Positions 54,084-63,887 of a stretch of DNA of 64,000 nucleotides are shown piece after piece. Position 1 is the stretch's first letter. Every line of letters starts with the position of its first letter. The DNA comes from an uncultured Caulobacter sp. (GTDB lineage Bacteria > Pseudomonadota > Alphaproteobacteria > Caulobacterales > Caulobacteraceae). The notes below the pieces were generated by a model, which did no database searches, had not been told where the DNA came from, and worked only from the letters and a program-made list of their open reading frames with translations. The position numbers and the translations under genes are program-made. The DNA is taken from positions 1 to 64,000 of the forward strand of contig CAJYMH010000030.1 of assembly GCA_913776195.1 (NCBI GenBank). The letters are read 5' to 3'.

Positions 54084-55350
54084 ACCCCATTCCTCCCCAG
54101 GATCCGCAACCGCCCCGTTGCGGCGGCGGGCCTATGACGCCTCGGCGTCGGGCCCGCTGGAGGGGGTGCGGGTCCTCGACCTGTCACGCCTGTTCGCCGG
54201 CAATGTGCTGACCCAGATGCTGGCCGACTTCGGCGCCGAGGTGGTGAAGGTCGAGCCGCCGGCGGGCGACACCCTGCGCGGCTGGAAGACCAAGGGCGTC
54301 TCCACGCACTGGAAGGTGTACGCCCGCAACAAGAAGAGCCTCTGCCTGGACCTGCGCAATGAGCGCGCCCGGGCGCTGCTGCTGGACCTGGTTCCGTCCG
54401 CATCCATCCTGATCGAGAGTTTCCGCCCCGGCGTGCTGGAGCGGATGGGCCTGAGCCCCGACGTCCTGCTGGCGCGCAATCCCAGGCTTGTCGTCGTCCG
54501 CATCTCCGGCTGGGGCCAGGACGGGCCGTACCATCAGCGTCCGGGCTTCGGCACGGTGATCGAAGGCATGTCCGGCTTCGCGGCGATCAACGGCTTCGAG
54601 GACCGCGAGCCGGTCCTGCCGCCCATGTACCTGGCCGACGGCGTGGCCGGGGTCTATGGCGCCTCGGCGGCCATGATGGCCCTGCGCGAGGCGGAGCGGG
54701 ACGGCGGCGCGGGACAGGTGATCGACCTGCCGCTCTATGATCCGCTGTTCGCCCTGCTCGGACCGCAGGCGGCCAACTACCGGCTGACGGGACAGCCGCG
54801 CCGCGCCACCGGCAGTCGGTCCAGCAATTCGGCGCCCCGCAACGCCTATCGTTGCCGGGACGGCAAGTATGTCAGCCTGTCGGGCTCGACCCAGTCCATG
54901 GCCGAGCGGGTCTTCAAGGCCATCGGCCGGCCGGAGCTGATCGAGGATCCGCGCTTCCGCACCAACGCCGACCGGCTGAAGAACGTCGAGGCGCTCGACG
55001 CGCTGATCGGCGACTTCATCGGCGGGATGGATCAGGCCGAACTCGTCGCCCTGATGGAGGCGGCCGAGGTCACCGTCGGCCCCATCTACGACATCGCCCA
55101 GATCATGACCGACCCGCATGTCGTCGAGCGCGAGATCATCGCCGACTATCCCGACGAGGAGATCGGCCACCTGCCGATGCACCACGTGGTGCCGCGCCTG
55201 GCGCGGACGCCGGGCTCGATCCGCACGCCGGCCCCCGGCCTGGGGCAGCACAACCGTGATCTGCTGGCCGAGGTCGGCGTCGATGAGGCGGCTTATGCCG
55301 ATCTGCTGTCGGCCGGCGTCGCCATCGAGGACGGGGAGGGCGCGCGATGA
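54076..55350 (+). CDS. Class III (CaiB/Frc) CoA-transferase
   Basis: 424 residues. GVRVLDLSRLFAGNVLTQMLADFGAEVVKVEPP N-terminal motif, WGQDGPYHQRPGFG and catalytic Asp188 in PMYLADGVAG. Moves CoA between carboxylic acids without ATP. The N-terminal 25 residues before GVRVLDL are a non-conserved extension. Overlaps the ThDP gene by 8 nt and the next by four. Confidence 0.92.
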   Translation: MTEPHSSPGSATAPLRRRAYDASASGPLEGVRVLDLSRLFAGNVLTQMLADFGAEVVKVEPPAGDTLRGWKTKGVSTHWKVYARNKKSLCLDLRNERARALLLDLVPSASILIESFRPGVLERMGLSPDVLLARNPRLVVVRISGWGQDGPYHQRPGFGTVIEGMSGFAAINGFEDREPVLPPMYLADGVAGVYGASAAMMALREAERDGGAGQVIDLPLYDPLFALLGPQAANYRLTGQPRRATGSRSSNSAPRNAYRCRDGKYVSLSGSTQSMAERVFKAIGRPELIEDPRFRTNADRLKNVEALDALIGDFIGGMDQAELVALMEAAEVTVGPIYDIAQIMTDPHVVEREIIADYPDEEIGHLPMHHVVPRLARTPGSIRTPAPGLGQHNRDLLAEVGVDEAAYADLLSAGVAIEDGEGAR

Positions 55351-56246
55351 CACCCGTCTGGCGCTCGCTGCAATATGTCCCGACCCACGTCGAAAAGTTC
55401 GTCGCCACAGCCCATACGCGCGGCGCCGACGCGGTGATCCTTGATCTGGAGGACAGCGTGCCGGGCGACGAGAAGGCCCGCGCGCGGGACCTCGTGGCGT
55501 CGGCGGCGCAGACGGTGGGACAGGCGGGCGCCGACGTGCTGGTGCGCATCAACAGCGAGGCGGCGCTGGCCGACCTGGACATCCCGGCCGCTGTCGCCGC
55601 CGGCGTGTCCGCCCTGGTGCTTTCCAAGGTCGAAAGCGTCGATGACGTGCGCTCGGTGGAGAAGTCGGTTTCGGAGGCCGAGGCGGACAACGGGATCGCC
55701 CACGGCGCCACCCGCCTGATCGTCCTCATCGAGACGGCGCGGGGCCTGCTGGACATGCCGGCCATCGCCAGGGCCAGCGCCCGGATCGTGGCGCTGAACA
55801 TGGGCAATGAGGACCTGGCCCTGGACCTGGGCATGGAGCCGGACGACGAGACGCTGCTGATGCCGCGGCAACAGCTGGTCATCGCCGCCGCCGCGGCCAA
55901 TGTCATGCCCCTGGGGCTGATGGGCATGGCCACCCAGTTCGCCGATCTGGACGCTTATCGCGCCCTGGCCCTGCGGTCGCGGCGGTTCGGTTTCCAGGGC
56001 TCCAGCTGCATCCATCCATCGCAGATCGCCATCCTCAACGAAGCCTTTTCGCCCACGGCCGAAGAGGTCGCCCGGGCGAACCGGATCGTCGAGGGCGCCC
56101 GCGCCGCCGAGGCCGCCGGCAAAGGCGCCTTCGCCATTGACGGCAAGATGATCGACCCACCGATCACCGCCCGGGCCGAGCGCCTTCTGGCCCGTCACCA
56201 AGCCATCGAAGCGCGGGAGGCCGCGCTCGTCCGATGGCGCAACTGA
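55347..56246 (+). CDS. CitE-like HpcH/HpaI-family lyase
   Basis: 299 residues, TIM barrel. ADAVILDLEDSVPGDEKARARD has the substrate/metal Asp and Glu, then VLVRINS, the IVLIETARGLLDM Glu and ALNMGNEDLALDLG with metal Glu-Asp. Members cleave citramalyl-CoA, malyl-CoA or 3-hydroxy-acyl-CoA thioesters to acetyl-CoA plus a keto acid or aldehyde. Its place after a CoA-transferase fits a thioester substrate. Last gene in the overlapping set, 74 nt before the receptor. Confidence 0.88.
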   Translation: MTPVWRSLQYVPTHVEKFVATAHTRGADAVILDLEDSVPGDEKARARDLVASAAQTVGQAGADVLVRINSEAALADLDIPAAVAAGVSALVLSKVESVDDVRSVEKSVSEAEADNGIAHGATRLIVLIETARGLLDMPAIARASARIVALNMGNEDLALDLGMEPDDETLLMPRQQLVIAAAAANVMPLGLMGMATQFADLDAYRALALRSRRFGFQGSSCIHPSQIAILNEAFSPTAEEVARANRIVEGARAAEAAGKGAFAIDGKMIDPPITARAERLLARHQAIEAREAALVRWRN

Positions 56247-56320
56247 ACGACCGCTGACAATCGGCCCAGGCCGTCGTCAGCCCATCCAGACCCAATCAAA
56301 AACAAAAGCGGGGAGTTGAA

Positions 56321-59143
56321 ATGTCTAAGTCGGGAGTGCGCACCAGCGCCAAGATCTTCAATCCGAGGGCCATTCTTCTGGCCTCTGTCGCCGGCGTCGT
56401 CCTTTGCGGCGCTTCGGCCGCCATCGCCCAGACCAACCCCTCCGAGGGAGCCGAGCTGGAGGAAGTCATCGTCACCGGCACCGCCATCCGCGGCGTCGCG
56501 CCCGTTGGCTCGGCCACGGTGGGGGTAACGCGTGAGGAACTGATCGAGGCGCCGCAACGTGACGCCTCCACCCTGATCACTCAACTGCCGCAGGCCTCGG
56601 GTCTTGGGACGACCCTGGCCAACAACGCCGGCCGCAACGCGGGCGTGAACCTGCGCGGCCTGGGCAACAACGCCACGCTGCTGCTGTTCGACGGTCACCG
56701 CACCGTGGCCCAGGGCGTGACCAACCAGATCGCCGACCCCAACATCATCCCGTTCGCGGCCATCGACCGGGTCGAGGTGGTCACCGACGGCGCCTCGGCC
56801 ATCTACGGCTCTGACGCCGTGGCCGGGGTGGTCAACTTCCTGCTGCGCCGTCCGTTCGACGGGGCGGAGGTCACCGCCCGCTACACCAACAACCTCTATG
56901 ACCAGTACACGGTCGAGGGCGTGATCGGTCGTCGCTGGGACGGCGGCGGCGTCATCGTCGGCCTGAGCTGGGAGAAGAACGACCACGTCCGGCGCGGCGA
57001 CAGCAAGTTCCTGGCTCAGGACCTGCGTCCCTTCGGCGGCAACGACAACCGCCTGCTGGGCACCACGGTGACCCCCGACGCGTCCGGCGCGCTGATCATG
57101 GGCAACACAGTTTATGGCCTGCCGGCCAATCTCAACGGCCGGGTTCCGACGGCGGCCGAGGTGGCCGCCCTGCGCAACAACCCGTCGCTGGTGGACACGG
57201 CTCAGTACCTGGACTTCTACACTCAGCGCGAACGCATCGGCGGCATCGTGCGCGCCAACCACGACTTCGGCCGGGCGGGTGATCTGACGGCGACGCTGCT
57301 GTTCAACAATCGCAAGAACAACGCGCCGGGCACCGGCGACGGCGCCTTCACCAATGTCGGCATCGTCGTGACCCCCACCAGCCCCTATTACATCCCGGGC
57401 CTGGGAACGGGTAACCAGACCGTCGTCTACAACTTCCGCGCCAACAACCCGGGACGGGCGCTCGACCAGAACAACAAGGAAAACACCGTCAACCTGCTGG
57501 TCGACTACAAGGTCGATCTGGTCGGCGACTTCCAGTTCACCGCCAGCGGAGGCTACGGCAACAACTTTGGCTGCGCGGTCTGTCAGCCCCAGGCCAACAC
57601 CCTGCTGGCGGGCGTCATCACCCAGGCCAGCTACGGCGGAGCCTTCAACCCCTACAAGCAGGGGCCGCAGCCGACCGCGGAAGGCCTCTTCGGCGGCTTC
57701 ATCCAGAAGGCCAAGAACGAGCTGGCCAACGTGGTCGGCAAGGTGGACGGCTCGCTGTTCGAACTGCCGGCCGGCAATGTCCGCATCGCCGCGGGCCTGG
57801 AGTACCAGAAGCTCGACTTCCAGATGCGGGCCCTGAACACCCTCAACCTGGCCACCGCCTACCAGACCTCGCGCTACGCCAAGAGCCACCGGATCATCGA
57901 GTCCGCCTTCGGCGAAATCTTCGTGCCGGTCTTCGGCTCTGGGAACGCCCGTCCGGGTCTGCAGCGCCTCGACATCTCCGCCGCCGTCCGCTGGGACCGC
58001 TATTCGGACGTGGGCGAGACCACCAACCCCAAGATCGGCATCTCGTGGGATCCGATCGAGGACCTGCGGCTGCGCGCGTCTTGGGGCACCTCGTTCCGCG
58101 CCCCGACCCTTGGCGAATCCGATCCGCGCACCATCGGCCAGACCAACCGCACCTTCGTGGCCAACGGCCTCAATAATCCGATGATCCCGGTGACCAACGT
58201 GGCCACCGGCCAGTCGCTGGTGCTGAACCGCGGCGGCAACACCGCCGGCCTGCGGCCGGAATCGGCGACGATCTACTCCTTCGGCGGCGACTGGCGTCCG
58301 TCGTTCATCCCGGACCTGCAGCTGGGCGTGACCTACTACAACGTCGACTACAAGGACCGGATCGAGAACCTGCCCAACGCGACGCTGATCCTCTCCAACC
58401 CGGCGACGTATGAGCTGTACAAGGACTTCTTCATCCCGGCGCCGCAGCCCGCCAGCTGCGTCAACGGCAACCCGCCAGGCCTGCCCGGCACGCCGGCCTA
58501 CGCCACCTACAACCCGGCCTACGCCAGCTGGCTGAACGATCCCTACGCGGTCTATTCGCCCTCGACCGCCAATGACTGCCAGATGGTCGGCATCATCGCC
58601 GGCGGCCTGCGCAACCTGGGTCGTGTGAAGCAGAGCGGCCTGGACTTCACCGGCAACTACGCCGTCGACACGCCGGCCGGCCGCCTGAGCTTCAACGGCG
58701 GGTTCAGCTGGATCCTGGACCTGAAGCGCAGCTTGCTGCCCACCTCGCCGCTGTTCGAAGCGCTGGACACCTACGGCAACCAGGTCAGCAAGCGCGGCCG
58801 CTTCGGCGCCACCCTGCGCAACGGCGACTGGACGGCCAATGTCGCGGCCAATTACGTCGGCTCCTACCTGAACAACGCCACGATCACCGTGAACGGGGTA
58901 AAGTATCCCGACACCAAGGTGCCGTCGTGGACCACGTTCGACGCCGGCCTGGCCTATTCGGTGCCGACCAGCGCGCCGTCGGTCCTGCAGGGCCTGCGCG
59001 TGGCGGTGAATGTCCAGAACGTCACCGACAAGGATCCGCCCATCGTGCTGACCACGGTCGGCAACGCCGCCAACGCGGTGGACCTGAATGTCCACAACAT
59101 CTTCGGCCGGATCTGGAGTTTCGAGCTGACCAAGAAGTTCTAG
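56321..59143 (+). CDS. TonB-dependent receptor
   Basis: 940-residue receptor. Signal peptide to about AAIAQ; EEVIVTGTAIRGVAPVGS TonB box region; plug with NAGVNLRGLGNNATLLLFDGHR and RVEVVTDGASAIYGSDAVAGVVNF; C-terminal FGRIWSFELTKKF. Likely outer-membrane entry of the pathway's substrate. Confidence 0.94.
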   Translation: MSKSGVRTSAKIFNPRAILLASVAGVVLCGASAAIAQTNPSEGAELEEVIVTGTAIRGVAPVGSATVGVTREELIEAPQRDASTLITQLPQASGLGTTLANNAGRNAGVNLRGLGNNATLLLFDGHRTVAQGVTNQIADPNIIPFAAIDRVEVVTDGASAIYGSDAVAGVVNFLLRRPFDGAEVTARYTNNLYDQYTVEGVIGRRWDGGGVIVGLSWEKNDHVRRGDSKFLAQDLRPFGGNDNRLLGTTVTPDASGALIMGNTVYGLPANLNGRVPTAAEVAALRNNPSLVDTAQYLDFYTQRERIGGIVRANHDFGRAGDLTATLLFNNRKNNAPGTGDGAFTNVGIVVTPTSPYYIPGLGTGNQTVVYNFRANNPGRALDQNNKENTVNLLVDYKVDLVGDFQFTASGGYGNNFGCAVCQPQANTLLAGVITQASYGGAFNPYKQGPQPTAEGLFGGFIQKAKNELANVVGKVDGSLFELPAGNVRIAAGLEYQKLDFQMRALNTLNLATAYQTSRYAKSHRIIESAFGEIFVPVFGSGNARPGLQRLDISAAVRWDRYSDVGETTNPKIGISWDPIEDLRLRASWGTSFRAPTLGESDPRTIGQTNRTFVANGLNNPMIPVTNVATGQSLVLNRGGNTAGLRPESATIYSFGGDWRPSFIPDLQLGVTYYNVDYKDRIENLPNATLILSNPATYELYKDFFIPAPQPASCVNGNPPGLPGTPAYATYNPAYASWLNDPYAVYSPSTANDCQMVGIIAGGLRNLGRVKQSGLDFTGNYAVDTPAGRLSFNGGFSWILDLKRSLLPTSPLFEALDTYGNQVSKRGRFGATLRNGDWTANVAANYVGSYLNNATITVNGVKYPDTKVPSWTTFDAGLAYSVPTSAPSVLQGLRVAVNVQNVTDKDPPIVLTTVGNAANAVDLNVHNIFGRIWSFELTKKF

Positions 59144-59149
59144 CGTCCC

Positions 59150-59179
59150 CGCGGGCTGCGGCCTTCGCCGCGGCCCGCG
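59150..59179 (+). terminator. Stem-loop with T-run after the receptor
   Basis: CGCGGGC/GCCCGCG outer stem, a T-G bulge, GCGGC/GCCGC inner stem and a CTTC loop, followed by TCTTTTC. A canonical intrinsic terminator or attenuator that would lower readthrough into the ThuA gene. Confidence 0.8.
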
Positions 59180-59206
59180 TCTTTTCCCTCAGGCGAGGAC
59201 TGAGAC

Positions 59207-60094
59207 ATGAAGTTTGCAAAAGTCGTTTCGGGCGTCGCTCTCGCCCTCGTCCTGACCGTTTCGGGCACGGCCGTCGCGCAGCCGCCGGCTCCGGCCGCCG
59301 GCGCGCCGGCCATGCGCCAGATGCCGGACCCCTACGCCGGCAAGAAGAAGCTTCTGGTGATCGCCGACGTGCAGAGCGGCTTCCACCACGACTCCATCAA
59401 TCACGCGATGGCCGTGATCGAGCGCCTGGGCCGCGAGAGCGGGGCCTATGTGGCCTTCCTGCGCACCGACAGCCAGATGGTCACCAAGACGCCCATCGTC
59501 GGTCAGGGCAAGCGCTACTCCGGGCGGCCGGTCAACGCGCGCAATCTGGACTACTTCGACGCCGTCTTCTTCCTCGGCAGCGGGGAGGGGACCATGAGTC
59601 CCGAGCAGAAAGCCGATCTGCTGGCCTTCGTGCACAAGGACGGCAAGGGCTTTATCGGCGGTCACGCGGCGACCATCGGCTTCTATGACTGGCCCGAATA
59701 CGGCGAGATGATCGGCGGCTTCATGGCCGGCGAATGGCAGGTCGAGCCCACCGGCCTGATCGTCCAGGACCCGAAGTTCCCCGGCGCGGCCGACTTTCCA
59801 ACCACGCTCACCGACCAGTTCCCCTATCTCGGCTCCCCCTACGCCAAGGGCAAGGTCCACACCATCATCCGTCTCGATCCGGCGAAGCTGAAGCCGGAGC
59901 AGCTGGCCAAGAAGCCCGACGGCGACCTGCCGGTGGTGTGGGCCAAGACCTACGGCAAGGGGCGGGTCTTCTCGTCCTCGCTGGGGCACCGCGAGGAGAT
60001 CTGGGACGACCCGGCGGTGCAGAAGCTGCACCTGGAGGGCATCAAGTGGGCGCTGGGCCTGACCCAGGCCGACGTGGCGCCGGACAAGCCGTGA
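59207..60094 (+). CDS. ThuA-like domain protein, secreted
   Basis: 295 residues. Signal peptide cut near AVAQ-PP. ThuA fold (class I glutamine-amidotransferase-like Rossmann): KLLVIADVQSGFHHDSINHAM, FLGSGEGTMSPEQKADLLAFV, GFIGGHAATIGFYDWPEYGEMIGG and HREEIWDD. No catalytic Cys at the amidotransferase site was seen. Often beside sugar- or polyol-type PQQ dehydrogenases; the function is not known. GAGGA before the ATG. Confidence 0.85.
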   Translation: MKFAKVVSGVALALVLTVSGTAVAQPPAPAAGAPAMRQMPDPYAGKKKLLVIADVQSGFHHDSINHAMAVIERLGRESGAYVAFLRTDSQMVTKTPIVGQGKRYSGRPVNARNLDYFDAVFFLGSGEGTMSPEQKADLLAFVHKDGKGFIGGHAATIGFYDWPEYGEMIGGFMAGEWQVEPTGLIVQDPKFPGAADFPTTLTDQFPYLGSPYAKGKVHTIIRLDPAKLKPEQLAKKPDGDLPVVWAKTYGKGRVFSSSLGHREEIWDDPAVQKLHLEGIKWALGLTQADVAPDKP

Positions 60095-60107
60095 TCGTGA
60101 CCCTTCG

Positions 60108-61442
60108 ATGAGCCCTTCTTCCAACGCCTCCGCCCAAGCCGGGACAAAGCCCATGAACACCGCCGCCTCGGCGACGCACCGGACCAACGTGCGTTACGGC
60201 GTCCTCGCCCTGATCGCGGTCGGGACGATGATCAATTACCTGGACCGCACGCTGCTTAGCGTCGCGGCGCCGACCATGACCAAGGACCTGGGTATCGACG
60301 CGGTGACCATGGGGCTGGTCTTCTCGGCCTTCTCCTGGACCTACGCCCTGGCGCAGATCCCGGGCGGGGTGTTCCTCGATCGCTTCGGCGTGCGCCTGAC
60401 CTATTTCCTGTCGGTGGCCTTCTGGTCGCTGTTCACGATTCTGCAGGGCTTCGCCACGGGACTTGGCACGCTGCTGGGCTTCCGGCTGGGTCTCGGCGCG
60501 GCGGAGGCGCCGTGCTTCCCGGCCAACAGCCGCGTGTTGGTCTCCTGGTTTCCCCAGAGCGAGCGGGCGCGGGCCAACAGCGTCTATACGGTGGGCATGT
60601 ACTTCGGGATCGCGTTCCTGAGCCCGCTGCTGTTTTGGATCACCGCCGAGTTCGGATGGCGGGTCCTGTTCATGCTGATCGGCGGCGTCGGCCTGGTGTT
60701 CGCGGCGATCTGGTACAACCTCTATCGCGACCCCGACCACAGCCCGAAGGTGAACCAGGCCGAGCTGGATCACATCAGCGCCGGCGGCGGCGTCGGGGCG
60801 GTGGAGAAGACCCCCTTCTCCTGGCGCGACGTCGGCTATCTGATGAAGCAACGCCAGATCATCGGGGCGTCTTTCGGTCAGTTCGCCACCAACGCCACCC
60901 TGGTGTTCTTCCTGACCTGGTTCCCGACCTACCTGTCCACCGAGCGCAACATGCCGTGGCTGAAGGTCGGGTTCTACGCCGTGCTGCCGTTCATCGCCGC
61001 CTCGATCGGCGCGGTGGTCGGCGGGCAGATTTCGGACGCGCTGGTTCGCCGCAGCGGCTCAGCCAATCTGGGCCGCAAGCTGCCGATCGTGGGCGGCCTA
61101 CTGATGTCCTCGACCATCGCCCTGGCCGCTTTCATCCAGAGCGACGCGGTGGTGATCGCGGTGATGTCTCTGGCCTTCTTCGGTCAGGGGATGTCGAACC
61201 TGGGCTGGACCCTGATCTCGGATGTCGCGCCGAAGAAGCTGGTCGGCCTGACCGCCGGCCTCTTCAACTTCTGCACCAACCTGGCGGGCATCGTCACGCC
61301 GGTGGTCATCGGCTTCGTGGTGGCCAAGACAGGCTCGTTCTTCGGCGGGCTGGCCTTCATCGGGGTGATGGCCCTGCTGGGCGCGCTTTCCTACACCTTC
61401 GTCGTCGGCGACGTGCGGCGGCTGCCGGACCCCGCGCGATGA
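60108..61442 (+). CDS. MFS transporter, anion:cation symporter (ACS) family
   Basis: 444 residues, 12 predicted helices. MINYLDRTLLSVAAPTMTKDLGI and RFGVRLTYFLSV with the inter-domain RxxxNSVYTVGMYFG are the ACS-family marks (hexuronate, galactarate, allantoate, phthalate carriers). Probably imports an organic acid, possibly the product of the PQQ dehydrogenase. 13 nt after ThuA. ATG 60153 is an alternative start. Confidence 0.9.
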   Translation: MSPSSNASAQAGTKPMNTAASATHRTNVRYGVLALIAVGTMINYLDRTLLSVAAPTMTKDLGIDAVTMGLVFSAFSWTYALAQIPGGVFLDRFGVRLTYFLSVAFWSLFTILQGFATGLGTLLGFRLGLGAAEAPCFPANSRVLVSWFPQSERARANSVYTVGMYFGIAFLSPLLFWITAEFGWRVLFMLIGGVGLVFAAIWYNLYRDPDHSPKVNQAELDHISAGGGVGAVEKTPFSWRDVGYLMKQRQIIGASFGQFATNATLVFFLTWFPTYLSTERNMPWLKVGFYAVLPFIAASIGAVVGGQISDALVRRSGSANLGRKLPIVGGLLMSSTIALAAFIQSDAVVIAVMSLAFFGQGMSNLGWTLISDVAPKKLVGLTAGLFNFCTNLAGIVTPVVIGFVVAKTGSFFGGLAFIGVMALLGALSYTFVVGDVRRLPDPAR

Positions 61443-61503
61443 ACGCTTCGCGCCCAACCCATTCCATCAAAACAGAAAACGTCTCCCGGGGGAGAAACGC
61501 CCA

Positions 61504-63816
61504 ATGACCGATCATCAAGCCAAACCCGCTCGCAACCCCCGTCATGGCGTCCTGAAGCTGGGGGTCGTGCTGACGGCGGCCGGCGTGGCCGCGGCCGGTT
61601 CGGCGACCCTTCTTTCGGCCCAGGTCGCGCCCCCGACGCCGGTGTCCGAGGATCAGCTTCCGGCCGGGCCCTCACGCGATCTTTTCGTCTCCACCTGCAC
61701 CAGCTGCCACGCCGTCGGCCTGGCTATCGGCAAGCGCCGCACGCCCGATGAGTGGCGCGACACCATGCAAAAGATGGTGCAGCTCGGCGCCCAGATGTCG
61801 GATCAGGACTTCGGCGCCATCCACACCTATCTGGCCTCCAACTTCGCGCCGATCCCGGTGGCCGGCACGGTCGCCGCCGCGGCCCCAAAGCCGACCGCGC
61901 CGAGCGCGGCTCCCGCCGCCAGCTATCCGCGTCCCGAAGGGCCCAACCAGTGGCCGGCCTATGGGGGCGGGGACGCCAACACCAACTTCTCCACCCTGAC
62001 GCAGATCACGCCGAAGAACGTGTCGAAGCTGAAGGCCGCCTGGGTCTATCACTACGGCGCCGGACAGTCGGACAACGGCGACGAGGGCCTGGACTTCCGG
62101 TTCGAGGTCACGCCCCTGTTGGTCGGCGGGGTGATGTACATCTCCACCCCCGCGTCGGCGCGCAATCCGAACCTCAAGGCCTCGATCACCGCCCTGCGGC
62201 CGGAGACGGGCGAGGTGATCTGGAAGTACGAGTCCCCCCTGAACATCCACGGTCGAGGCATCGCCTACTGGCCGGGGGACGACAAGACCGCGCCGCGGAT
62301 CTTCTTCGGCACCGACCAGGGCTTCATCCGCGCGGTGGACGTGACCACGGGCCAGCTGGCGCCAGAGTTCGGCCGCGACGGCCAGATCGACGCCTATGTG
62401 GGCGTGGCCTCGGAGATGGTCGGAGAGTCGCGGCGCGCGACCTTCACGATCCCCAACCCGGTGACGATCTACAAGAACCTGATCATCACCGGCGCCCGAC
62501 CGGGGGAGGCGGGTCCGCCCGCGCCGCGCGGCGACGTCCGCGCCTGGGACGCCCGCACCGGCCGTCTGGTCTGGACCTTCCACACGGTCCCGCAGCCTGG
62601 CGAGCCCAATAACGAGACTTACAACGCCGACGACTGGCGTGACGTCAGCGGCGCCAATGTCTGGTCGACCATGACCCTCGATGCGGAGAACGGGATCGTC
62701 TACGCCCCGGTCGGCGACCACAACACCAACGTCGCCGGCTCGCACCTCTACGCCAGCTCGCTGCTGGCCCTCGACGCGGCCACCGGAAAGCTGAAGTGGT
62801 ACCGCCAGATCGTCCATCGCGACTTCTGGGACTTCGACGCCCCGACGCCGGCGGTCCTCTACGACCACGTGGACGCCGACGGGAAGAAGGTCCCGGCCGT
62901 GCTGTTCACCGGCAAGCAGGGCCTGGTGTTCCTGTTCAATCGTCTGACCGGCGAGCCGATCAACGGCTTCGAGGAGCGTCCCGTGCCGCAGCCGGAGCCG
63001 GATCTGGGCGCCGTCTCCTGGCCGACCCAGCCGTTCCCCCGCGCCCCGGGTCCCATCGCCCGGGTCCAGATGACCCGGGACGAAATCCCCGATCTGGCCC
63101 CTGGGATGAAGGCGGCCTGCACGAAATACTGGGACGACAACAACATCGTCAGCGTGCCGCTCTACGCCCCCCGTCAGAGCAGCAAGCATGGCACGGTCAG
63201 CTATCCCAGCCCCACAGGCGGTCCCAACTGGGGCGGCGGGGCCTACAACCCCGAGCTTGGCCTCTACTTCATCAACCTGCAGAACCGTGCGGTCTTCCGA
63301 CCGCAGGCCAAGCCCGGCGGGGGCGTCGGGGCGTTCGACCGCTCCGTCCGTCCTGGCGGCGGCCCGCCGCGTCCGGCCCCGGGCGCACGTCCGGCTCCGC
63401 CATTCAGCTTCCAGGTCAAGCCCGGCCTCAACCTGTCCTGCGGTGCGACGCCCTGGGGCGAGCTGGTGGCGGTGGATGTGAAGAACCAGCGCATCGCCTG
63501 GCGCAGCCCGCTGGGCATCACCGAGGCCCTTGGCGAAAAGGGTCTGAATACGGGCGCGCCAAACCTGGGCGGCAGCATCGCCACCAAGTCGGGGCTGGTG
63601 TTCATCGGGGCCTCCAACGACCGCCGCTTCCGCGCCTTCGACGCCAAGACCGGCAAGAAGCTGTGGGAGACGGAGCTGGAGGCCAGCGCGCACTCCACGC
63701 CGGTCACCTTCATGGGGGCTGACGGCAAGCAGTACGTGGTCGTGGCGGCGGCTGGCGGCACGTCCGCCGGAGGGCCGCGGATGTCCGATACGGTGGTGGC
63801 GTACCGCTTGCCCTAG
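61504..63816 (+). CDS. PQQ-dependent dehydrogenase with N-terminal cytochrome c domain
   Basis: 770 residues. Membrane anchor or signal about 15-40, then a cytochrome c domain with heme motif C65-x2-C68-H69 (FVSTCTSCHAVG), a Pro/Ala linker to about 145, then the eight-bladed PQQ propeller starting WPAYGGGDANTNFSTL, with VSGANVWSTMTLD, IVHRDFWDFDAPTPAVLYD and NWGGGAYNPELGLYF. The pattern is closest to glucose/quinate-type quinoprotein dehydrogenases. Oxidises a hydroxyl or polyol in the periplasm and passes electrons to its own heme. No pqq biosynthesis genes are in the window. Confidence 0.9.
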   Translation: MTDHQAKPARNPRHGVLKLGVVLTAAGVAAAGSATLLSAQVAPPTPVSEDQLPAGPSRDLFVSTCTSCHAVGLAIGKRRTPDEWRDTMQKMVQLGAQMSDQDFGAIHTYLASNFAPIPVAGTVAAAAPKPTAPSAAPAASYPRPEGPNQWPAYGGGDANTNFSTLTQITPKNVSKLKAAWVYHYGAGQSDNGDEGLDFRFEVTPLLVGGVMYISTPASARNPNLKASITALRPETGEVIWKYESPLNIHGRGIAYWPGDDKTAPRIFFGTDQGFIRAVDVTTGQLAPEFGRDGQIDAYVGVASEMVGESRRATFTIPNPVTIYKNLIITGARPGEAGPPAPRGDVRAWDARTGRLVWTFHTVPQPGEPNNETYNADDWRDVSGANVWSTMTLDAENGIVYAPVGDHNTNVAGSHLYASSLLALDAATGKLKWYRQIVHRDFWDFDAPTPAVLYDHVDADGKKVPAVLFTGKQGLVFLFNRLTGEPINGFEERPVPQPEPDLGAVSWPTQPFPRAPGPIARVQMTRDEIPDLAPGMKAACTKYWDDNNIVSVPLYAPRQSSKHGTVSYPSPTGGPNWGGGAYNPELGLYFINLQNRAVFRPQAKPGGGVGAFDRSVRPGGGPPRPAPGARPAPPFSFQVKPGLNLSCGATPWGELVAVDVKNQRIAWRSPLGITEALGEKGLNTGAPNLGGSIATKSGLVFIGASNDRRFRAFDAKTGKKLWETELEASAHSTPVTFMGADGKQYVVVAAAGGTSAGGPRMSDTVVAYRLP

Positions 63817-63887
63817 CGGTCGCCATCCCGTCAAAAGGTCGAGGCGCGTTCATGCACGCTTCAGGATGAAAGTTGGAGATTGGCTGC

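Noticed and set aside
56195-59095. 966-codon open frame on the minus strand opposite the TonB receptor
   Set aside because: Opposite-strand frame in phase with a well-supported receptor gene; composition (His/Arg/Gly/Val rich, no domain motif) is typical of GC-rich antisense shadows.
61672-63834. 720-codon open frame antisense to the PQQ dehydrogenase
   Set aside because: Same reason; no motif, and the plus-strand gene has clear heme and PQQ signatures.
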